64,000 nt of DNA from Candidatus Nomurabacteria bacterium (GTDB taxonomy: Bacteria > Patescibacteriota > Saccharimonadia > Saccharimonadales > UBA7683). The notes beneath the pieces are model-generated. The model saw only the letters and a list, made by a program, of their open reading frames with translations, did not search any database and was not told the origin of the DNA. Location of the stretch: the NCBI GenBank assembly GCA_020631895.1, contig JACKGR010000003.1:1-64000 (forward strand), written 5' to 3'. This document shows positions 58,347 to 64,000 of the stretch, in pieces. A program made the position numbers and the translations under genes. Positions within the stretch are counted from its first letter, which is position 1. Each line of letters opens with the position of its first letter.

Positions 58347-60344
58347 TTATTGAGCGGCGTCGGCTACTGGTTTTGGTCTAGTATTTGATTGACCATTTAG
58401 GCCTACAACGTTTACGACCGGGATAAGCACTGGTGATCGTTTGGTGTGCTCGTACAAGTAGTGGCTGATGTGATCTTTGAGCTCCTGTTTGAATCTATCG
58501 AGATCAACTCGACTAAATCGCTGTGAGGCGGCTCGCTTAAGCTCAGCTCTTAGACCATCCATAAGTTCAGCATTATCTCGAATATAGATAAAACCTCGAG
58601 TAATGATATCTGGACTAGTGAGTAGTCTACCGCTACGCTTATCGATTGTGAGCATAATGACAACCATACCCTCCTCGGACATTAGTAGTCTATCTTTTGC
58701 AACAAGACCAGGTACAACCGCGCCAGTTTGATCAACAAGAATTGCGCCCGCTGGTGCATCGCCTGCCTCGTACATTTTGCCGCTAGCATCAAACTCGATC
58801 ATTGATCCATTTTTAGGAAGTATAATATTCTCTCTTGGTACCCCAGCCTTAACTGCTGCATCGCCACCATATTTTCTATCAAGCATCCCGCCATGAATCG
58901 GTAAAACATACTTTGGTTTTGTCATTGTAGACATCTCAGTTAGTTCATCTTGATTAGCGTGACCCGACACGTGGAGTGGCCCACAACCATCAAGCTCATG
59001 TGTCACTTGTCTAAATAGTGACACACCGATTTCAGCAAGATCGTTTCCGATTTGCTGATATCTAACCTCATTACCAGGAATTGGTGAGGAACTTACGATA
59101 ACAGTGTCCTCAGGTTTTAGCTTGATGTGCTTATGTTCACCAATGCTCATACGCTGAAGCGCAGCATTTGGCTCACCTTGTCCTCCGGTACAGACCACCA
59201 CAACTTGATCGTCTTTTACATTGGCAACTTCTCGCATGGCAACTACCGAGCCCTTTGGAATCTTTAGATTGCCGGTTCTAACAGAGATCTCACTAACCTG
59301 CATCATACCTCGACCGTCAAAAGCCACCTTGCGACCAGCAGCTGCTGCAGAATTTATAATCATCTGAACTCGGTTCATATTAGTCGAGAAGATTGCCACA
59401 AATATACGGCCCCGGCTCTGAGCAAAAATATCATCAAAGCTCTTCTGCAAAGTATGTTCAGTTGGCGTACGGCCCCCATACCTTGCATTAGTACTATCTG
59501 TCATAAGTAGCAGAGTTTTACCTTCTGCGCCAAGTTGCTCCAATCGATGAACATCTGATGGATGCTGATCAAGTGGTTCAGGATCAAGTCTGAAATCTCC
59601 AGTGTTAACTATTCTGCCGACTGGTGTGTCGATTACTACTGCCGAACAATCTGGTATGGAGTGAGTAACCCTTACAAACTCGATTGTGAAGTTTGGTGTA
59701 ATAACGTATCTCTCGTGATTATCCATCCCGAGCACAATAACATCAGGCGTTAGATCAAGCTCTCGCTCCTGATTGATATTCTCGAATTGCTTGTCAACCA
59801 TACCTTTGGTGAAATGACTGGCGCAGAAAATTGGCGCAGGATAATTCTCATAGACGTAAGGCAAGGCCGCAATGTGATCCATATGACCATGAGTTACAAC
59901 GTATGCTTTTACTTTATGTTTAATGCTTTCAACATACTGAGTTGCCGGGATCGCATAGTTTACACCGGGTAAATCAACAGATAGATCAAAACCAGCGTCA
60001 ACAATGATTGCGTCGTTATCAAACTCAAGAACCATCATGTTCTTCTCGCCGATTCCTTCTAGTCCACCGAGAAATGTTACTCGCAGACGGTCTTTGTGTT
60101 GCATGCCAATTATTCCGGCTTGCTTTTCATGATGTTTCTCAAACACATTCCACCTATCAACTGCCTTATCAGCAGTATCAAAGTTTCGGCGAGCAGTTCT
60201 GATGGCTTCACCGCGGTTTGTCTTCATTTGAGAGTTATTAATTCTCTCGCGAGGTACATTATTAGCTCGATTAGATTGTTTATATTTTTGATTTTTCTCC
60301 CGAGGCTGTTCGGGTTGTTTTGGTTGCATTCTTGGTTTAACCAT
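58347..60344 (-). CDS. rnj: Ribonuclease J
   Basis: RNase J combines endonuclease and 5'-3' exonuclease activity in mRNA decay and rRNA maturation. The 665-aa protein has a basic disordered N-terminus (about 1-75). The metallo-beta-lactamase core has GGLEGIGEKNMMVLE, HGHMDHIAALP, the beta-CASP domain (LLMTDSTNA, FSTNMNRVQMI, SGHANQDEL) and the C-terminal domain with IDKRSGRLLTSPDIITRGF. AAAAGGAG precedes the ATG. There is no RNase E gene in the window. Confidence 0.95.
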   Translation of the reverse strand: MVKPRMQPKQPEQPREKNQKYKQSNRANNVPRERINNSQMKTNRGEAIRTARRNFDTADKAVDRWNVFEKHHEKQAGIIGMQHKDRLRVTFLGGLEGIGEKNMMVLEFDNDAIIVDAGFDLSVDLPGVNYAIPATQYVESIKHKVKAYVVTHGHMDHIAALPYVYENYPAPIFCASHFTKGMVDKQFENINQERELDLTPDVIVLGMDNHERYVITPNFTIEFVRVTHSIPDCSAVVIDTPVGRIVNTGDFRLDPEPLDQHPSDVHRLEQLGAEGKTLLLMTDSTNARYGGRTPTEHTLQKSFDDIFAQSRGRIFVAIFSTNMNRVQMIINSAAAAGRKVAFDGRGMMQVSEISVRTGNLKIPKGSVVAMREVANVKDDQVVVVCTGGQGEPNAALQRMSIGEHKHIKLKPEDTVIVSSSPIPGNEVRYQQIGNDLAEIGVSLFRQVTHELDGCGPLHVSGHANQDELTEMSTMTKPKYVLPIHGGMLDRKYGGDAAVKAGVPRENIILPKNGSMIEFDASGKMYEAGDAPAGAILVDQTGAVVPGLVAKDRLLMSEEGMVVIMLTIDKRSGRLLTSPDIITRGFIYIRDNAELMDGLRAELKRAASQRFSRVDLDRFKQELKDHISHYLYEHTKRSPVLIPVVNVVGLNGQSNTRPKPVADAAQ

Positions 60345-60398
60345 TATTTTTCTCCTTTTGACCTTGCAATCCTAAATTGGATTAGAAGGTCTGTTTTA

Positions 60399-60974
60399 TT
60401 ATTTAATTTGTTTCAAAATTCTTGGGATTTTTGCAAAGTCAGTCAATAAGGTCTGTCTTAATCCCCCGTTATATAGTGCTGCTGCGGGATGAAATAACGG
60501 TAAAATCATCCAGCTACGCTCCGGCGTGTCGACGGTTTGAAGTTGCCCATGTACATCTCCTATCTTCACACTCGGCAGAAAATATTCCATGCTGTGCCGG
60601 CCTAATGTCACTACCAATTTTGGTGATATGACATCCAGCTGACGCATCAAGTATGGTAAAAATGCCTGCTTTTCATCTGTTGAAGGATCTCGGTTCTTAG
60701 GAGGCCGATACTTTACGATATTAGTAATATACACGTTTTTGCGCTCTAAACCAATTGAAGCCAACATTTCATTCAAGAACTTACCGGCTGCTCCAACAAA
60801 CGGCAGTCCTGTCTCATCCTCCTTTTTACCAGGAGCCTCACCAATAAAAACTATCTCCGCATCAATACTCCCATCTCCAAAAACTAGCTGAGTCGCCTGA
60901 TCCCTAAGATCAGCACAAATCTCATTTTGCAAAATCTCATCAGATATTTGCTTCAATAAATCTGCTTTACTCAT
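60399..60974 (-). CDS. Family-4 type uracil-DNA glycosylase lacking Fe-S cysteines
   Basis: The 191-aa protein shows the family-4/5 UDG motifs: VFIGEAPGKKEDETGLPFVGAAG (motif A region), TNIVKYRPPKNRDP and LPLFHPAAALYNGG (motif B). Canonical members bind a [4Fe-4S] cluster through four cysteines; here the positions read NEICADL (one Cys), VKYRPP (Cys to Tyr) and KQAFLPYL (Cys to Ala), so only one cysteine remains. The enzyme probably folds without a cluster. It follows the Nudix gene by 2 bp at the end of the pnp operon and should remove uracil from DNA. Confidence 0.87.
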   Translation of the reverse strand: MSKADLLKQISDEILQNEICADLRDQATQLVFGDGSIDAEIVFIGEAPGKKEDETGLPFVGAAGKFLNEMLASIGLERKNVYITNIVKYRPPKNRDPSTDEKQAFLPYLMRQLDVISPKLVVTLGRHSMEYFLPSVKIGDVHGQLQTVDTPERSWMILPLFHPAAALYNGGLRQTLLTDFAKIPRILKQIK

Positions 60975-60976
60975 AA

Positions 60977-61438
60977 CTAATATTCCTCCAAAGCCATGGG
61001 GATGAATCGCCTGGCTTCTGGCGTTAATGCAGGATAATCTAACATTGTATGTTCATCAACCCAAGCAAGTTCGTCAGCCTCGCTCCTATCAATCACCGCT
61101 TCACTAGGGTCTTGATCAAGTTCTGCTAAAAAGAAAGTGGCCTCAAAATGAGTTCTTTCGCCTTCGTAATATGCATCCCAGGCAGACTTCCCTAGTTCTT
61201 TAATAACCCTAATTCTTAAAGCAACTTCTTCTTGGACCTCTCTGACAGCGGTTGCTTCAAGATCAAAATCTTTTTCTACCTCATATGATCCGCCTGGAAC
61301 GTGCCATTCATCGATACCACGCTTTGCTCTCTCTTCTCCTTCAAGCCTTAGAATCAAGACTTTTCGAGTGGCCTTATCAACTACCAGGACTTTTGCTGGA
61401 TATCTTACGGGCAAATCTGTTGAAATAGACTCAGTCAT
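60977..61438 (-). CDS. Nudix hydrolase
   Basis: The 153-aa protein has an intact Nudix box (GGSYEVEKDFDLEATAVREVQEEVAL, so G...E.....REvqEE is present) and the usual beta strands before it. Members hydrolyse nucleoside diphosphate derivatives; the target here is unknown. It overlaps the GNAT-Nudix fusion gene by 8 bp. Confidence 0.85.
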   Translation of the reverse strand: MTESISTDLPVRYPAKVLVVDKATRKVLILRLEGEERAKRGIDEWHVPGGSYEVEKDFDLEATAVREVQEEVALRIRVIKELGKSAWDAYYEGERTHFEATFFLAELDQDPSEAVIDRSEADELAWVDEHTMLDYPALTPEARRFIPMALEEY

Positions 61439-62615
61439 TTTTGATTCTCCGCTCTAATCTTTCAGCAATCCTGAAGTAGTAACCGTCGATGTTGTAGGCA
61501 AAGTCATCAAATCCAAACTCCTCTTCAAGTTTGTTTCCTTTGCTGTCTTCACCCACTGCTTTAAGTTTTCCACCCGACTCAATTCTCAGAAGGTCCTTAG
61601 CTTTTACCCAGAAAACCGCGTTAACCTCTTTAGAGTCAATCTTTAAGTCTGAAAGTTCGTGCTCCCACTGATAGATATTTATATTAGCAACAATCCTTCT
61701 TTCTCTGCCTCTATGGTCAATAATGGCATTCAGCCGTCTACCGGATGAAGTCAAATCTTTTGGGTCAACTTTGACTCCAAGTTCTTCGTAAAGTTCTCGA
61801 GCTCCTCCAGCCTTTGCGGATTCTCCAGCCATTAAATATCCCGCAGCTGAGCAGTCCAATTTTCCTGCATATGAAGGACTATTGAGTGGCCTCTGCTGAA
61901 ATAGCAACTGAAGCTCAGGCTTGGTTCTATAGAGCCAAACATCAGAAGTATGAAGCCATGAATTAGATCTAATCGCAGACACAATAGACTGCGTCATGCC
62001 ACTAGGTTTTAAGTCAGGCAAAGTTAATACATCAACTTGATGCTCGTGTTCGTTTCTTGATAATTCTGCAGGAGGCAATATTCGCTCGTACCTACGCTCC
62101 TCAATTTTTAAAATCTCATCAACTATTGTCTCCTCAGTTCGGGTGAAGCCTAGGTTTCTTGCAACTGCCTGGCTAGCTTGATTTCTATCAGCAATATAAA
62201 GAGCAAAAGATGAAACCTTTACATTTTGAGTTGCTGAAGCAACTAAGGCGCTAGTGGCTCTGGTTACAACCCCTTGGCCCCTGTACTTAGGATCACAAAA
62301 ATATCCAATGTCGTATTCATCTTCTCTAGTATTATCTACTACCTTCCAAATCCCGATATAACCAACAAGCTCGCCGTTAAAGAATATCCCGTATCTCGCT
62401 GCATGAGATTCTACAAAATTATTTATTCTGGCTTCAACATCCTCCTGGCTTTTTATACCAGCAGTCCAAGTGACATAGTATTTAGAGATATCAGGATCAG
62501 ATTGTAAAATCTCAAAAATTCGCTCAGAATCATCAACCTGAAGTCTGCGCAGTACCACACCGTATGTTCCGGCGATAACTCGTGGAATTGTATCGAGTTG
62601 TTCTTTACTAATCAT
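61431..62615 (-). CDS. GNAT acetyltransferase fused to a Nudix domain
   Basis: Residues 1-185 form a RimJ-like GNAT domain (GVVLRRLQVDDSERIFEIL, IGYFCDPKYRGQGVVTRAT with the acetyl-CoA loop, ADRNQASQAVARNLGF). Residues about 200-394 form a Nudix domain with LMAGESAKAGGARELYEELGV, the Nudix box. The fusion is unusual, and both halves look intact. It overlaps the phosphatase gene upstream and the second Nudix gene downstream by 8 bp each. Substrates unknown; a combined detoxification or metabolite-repair function is possible. Confidence 0.82.
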   Translation of the reverse strand: MISKEQLDTIPRVIAGTYGVVLRRLQVDDSERIFEILQSDPDISKYYVTWTAGIKSQEDVEARINNFVESHAARYGIFFNGELVGYIGIWKVVDNTREDEYDIGYFCDPKYRGQGVVTRATSALVASATQNVKVSSFALYIADRNQASQAVARNLGFTRTEETIVDEILKIEERRYERILPPAELSRNEHEHQVDVLTLPDLKPSGMTQSIVSAIRSNSWLHTSDVWLYRTKPELQLLFQQRPLNSPSYAGKLDCSAAGYLMAGESAKAGGARELYEELGVKVDPKDLTSSGRRLNAIIDHRGRERRIVANINIYQWEHELSDLKIDSKEVNAVFWVKAKDLLRIESGGKLKAVGEDSKGNKLEEEFGFDDFAYNIDGYYFRIAERLERRIKND

Positions 62616-63147
62616 TTTTGTCTAACCAATCAAGATCGAGTTCAACAATATGACCGTTTGGATATGGATCAATGCTATAAAATTCTGATGGATCCACCCC
62701 TATCTTTGCGGCTTCAATAACCCTCCCAACACCCGCGTGTGCAACCATCAAAATATTGTCATCTTTGTGTTCTCTCAAAAAACTAATTACCCTGTTATGA
62801 AATACTTTAGGATCTTCAGCTCCATCTGACGATGTAAGCTCCTGTGAAGAAATTGCGTGCAAAGGTGTTCCTGTTAATGAACCCATGTCGTACTCTGCAA
62901 TTCTTTGATCAAACTCTAGCTTGCCCATGTCTAACCCAGCAACTTCCATTATAATTTTTGCTGTTTGCTTAGCTCTTATTAATGGAGAGGAGATGACTCT
63001 ATCTATTGTCTTACCTGCCAACTCTTTTGCTGCTTGAGCAGCTTGGTTCTCACCTTCTTCAACAAGCGGAGAGTCCTCTTTCTGACCAGCAAATACACCT
63101 TCTTCGTTAGCTTTGCTTTTACCGTGTCGTGCAAAATATATCGCCAT
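62608..63147 (-). CDS. Histidine phosphatase family protein
   Basis: The 179-aa protein has the RHG motif (FARHGKSKANEEGVFAGQKEDSPLVEEG), the second catalytic region SSPLIRAKQTAKII and the distal histidine in ILMVAHAGVGR. It belongs to the phosphoglycerate-mutase-like branch. It follows pnp by 16 bp on the same strand. Substrate cannot be told; an alpha-ribazole phosphatase or broad phosphatase role is possible. Confidence 0.85.
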   Translation of the reverse strand: MAIYFARHGKSKANEEGVFAGQKEDSPLVEEGENQAAQAAKELAGKTIDRVISSPLIRAKQTAKIIMEVAGLDMGKLEFDQRIAEYDMGSLTGTPLHAISSQELTSSDGAEDPKVFHNRVISFLREHKDDNILMVAHAGVGRVIEAAKIGVDPSEFYSIDPYPNGHIVELDLDWLDKND

Positions 63148-63163
63148 AATCGTCCTGATTAAA

Positions 63164-64000
63164 TTACTCTTTTGCGGCTTTGATTGAGAGGTTCATCCGA
63201 CCGCGGTCGTCGATTGCCATTAGTTTGACTTTGACTTCATCACCTTCGTTTACAACATCGGTCACCTTCTCAACACGGCCTTCAGCCATCTCTGAGATAT
63301 GAACCATTCCATCTACTCCTGGCATAAACTGAACAAACGCGCCAAAGTCCATTACTTTTACAACTTTACCGTCGTAAATCTTACCAACCTCTGGCTCTTC
63401 AGTTAATCCTTTTATCCAGGCCATAGCTTTATCGATTGCATCTCCATCAACAGCAGCAACGGTAATCAAACCATCGTCTTTAATATCAATTTGAGCACCC
63501 GTCTCAGATGTTATCTTATTAATTGTCTCACCACCTTTACCGATAATTGCGCCAATTTTTTCAGGGTTAATCATTAACTTCTCGATTCTTGGAGCGTACG
63601 GGCTAAGCTTTGCTCTAGGCTCTTTTAAGATTGTTAGCATGTGCTCAAGAATCTTAGTTCTACCAATCTTACCTTTTTCAAGAGCCTCACGAAGAATCTC
63701 AACAGGTAGCCCATGAACCTTCATGTCCATCTGAAGTGCTGTGATACCGTTTTCAGTTCCAGTTACTTTAAAGTCCATATCACCAGCAAAGTCTTCAGCA
63801 TCTGCAATGTCGCTAAGTACGTAAGCAGTATCGCCGTCCATCATAAGCCCCATGGCGATACCAGATACAGGGCGTTTAATTGGAACACCAGCATCCATAA
63901 GTGCTAAACAGCTAGAGCAGGTTGCGGCCATGCTTGTTGAGCCGTTCTGAGACATAATTTCTGTCACGGAACGTATTGCATACGGAAACTCTTCTTCAGT
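63164..64000 (-). CDS. pnp: Polynucleotide phosphorylase, C-terminal part (cut by window edge)
   Basis: The frame runs to the right edge without a start (TEEEFPYAIRSVTEIMSQNG at the edge), leaving about 278 residues. It shows the end of the second RNase PH core (IKRPVSGIAMGLM, VLSDIADAEDFAGDMDFKV), the KH domain (IGAIIGKGGETINKITSETGAQIDI) and the S1 domain (GKVVKVMDFGAFVQFMPGVDGMVHISE). PNPase degrades RNA 3'-5' phosphorolytically. It heads the operon of nucleotide-related genes that follows leftward. Confidence 0.97.
   Translation of the reverse strand, partial: TEEEFPYAIRSVTEIMSQNGSTSMAATCSSCLALMDAGVPIKRPVSGIAMGLMMDGDTAYVLSDIADAEDFAGDMDFKVTGTENGITALQMDMKVHGLPVEILREALEKGKIGRTKILEHMLTILKEPRAKLSPYAPRIEKLMINPEKIGAIIGKGGETINKITSETGAQIDIKDDGLITVAAVDGDAIDKAMAWIKGLTEEPEVGKIYDGKVVKVMDFGAFVQFMPGVDGMVHISEMAEGRVEKVTDVVNEGDEVKVKLMAIDDRGRMNLSIKAAKE

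Noticed and set aside
1..64000. CRISPR arrays, insertion sequences or prophage genes
   Set aside because: No regularly spaced direct repeats, transposase motifs or phage structural genes were found; the Xer-type recombinase looks like a housekeeping gene.

Overview
The window looks like a chromosome segment of a Patescibacteria (CPR) cell, most likely Candidatus Saccharibacteria (TM7). I infer this from compact AT-rich DNA, short ribosomal proteins, a secretin-free (monoderm) type IV pilus cluster, very large CPR-style tail-fibre-like surface proteins, a VirD4-like ATPase, a MurT/GatD pair, and few biosynthetic genes. UGA behaves as a stop (comM and tlyA's upstream gene end in TGA). G+C and taxonomy were judged by eye, not computed.

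Layout. 1-2.6 kb: 3' part of a T4SS-type coupling ATPase with two small partners, transcribed leftward, then about 0.75 kb of hairpin-rich noncoding DNA. 3.4-7.2 kb: comM with a promoter/terminator leader, the infC-rpmI-rplT operon (IF3 with a probable AUA start), and on the other strand RNase P RNA and a 6S-like RNA, then rpmB. 7.2-14.6 kb (leftward): an MBL-fold protein and wHTH regulator; thrS-ATL-miaA-murT-gatD behind a T-box leader; and a kinase-like gene. 14.7-20.2 kb: tRNA genes, two unknown proteins, tgt, a short transcript unit with a 38-codon ORF, nrdR with a NrdR-box-like operator, and a membrane glycosyltransferase.

20.2-20.9 kb holds a GC-rich ORF unlike its surroundings, directly downstream of an aberrant tRNA-Gly(ACC)-like gene whose 3' end is duplicated in inverse orientation 0.4 kb away: the best candidate for recent transfer. 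20.9-23.3 kb: parvulin PPIase, PH-domain membrane protein, tRNA-Arg, membrane-anchored protein. 23.4-33.1 kb: a cell-surface block with a 1,886-codon fibre-like gene broken by one in-frame TGA, a PKD-type anchored protein, a DUF916-like protein and two related secreted proteins.

33.1-48.2 kb: ndk, a Xer-type recombinase, then the leftward type IV pilus cluster (pilM-N-O, an 80-aa protein, pilB, pilT, pilC, a major pilin with its own strong promoter, pilD, three minor pilins, PilX-like protein) headed by a 702-aa secreted protein. 48.3-64 kb is mostly housekeeping: methyltransferase, ychF, Nudix, Crp/Fnr regulator, tlyA, a 2H phosphoesterase, efp, rpsR-ssb-rpsF, ftsK, RNase J, and a pnp-phosphatase-GNAT/Nudix-Nudix-UDG operon.

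A recurring theme is a good -10 hexamer 6-8 nt before an ATG with no Shine-Dalgarno, suggesting leaderless mRNAs for many first genes, whereas internal operon genes overlap and are probably translationally coupled. A second theme is loss of metal-binding cysteines (MurT, PilB, family-4 UDG) while others (ComM, NrdR, PilD, Tgt) keep theirs.
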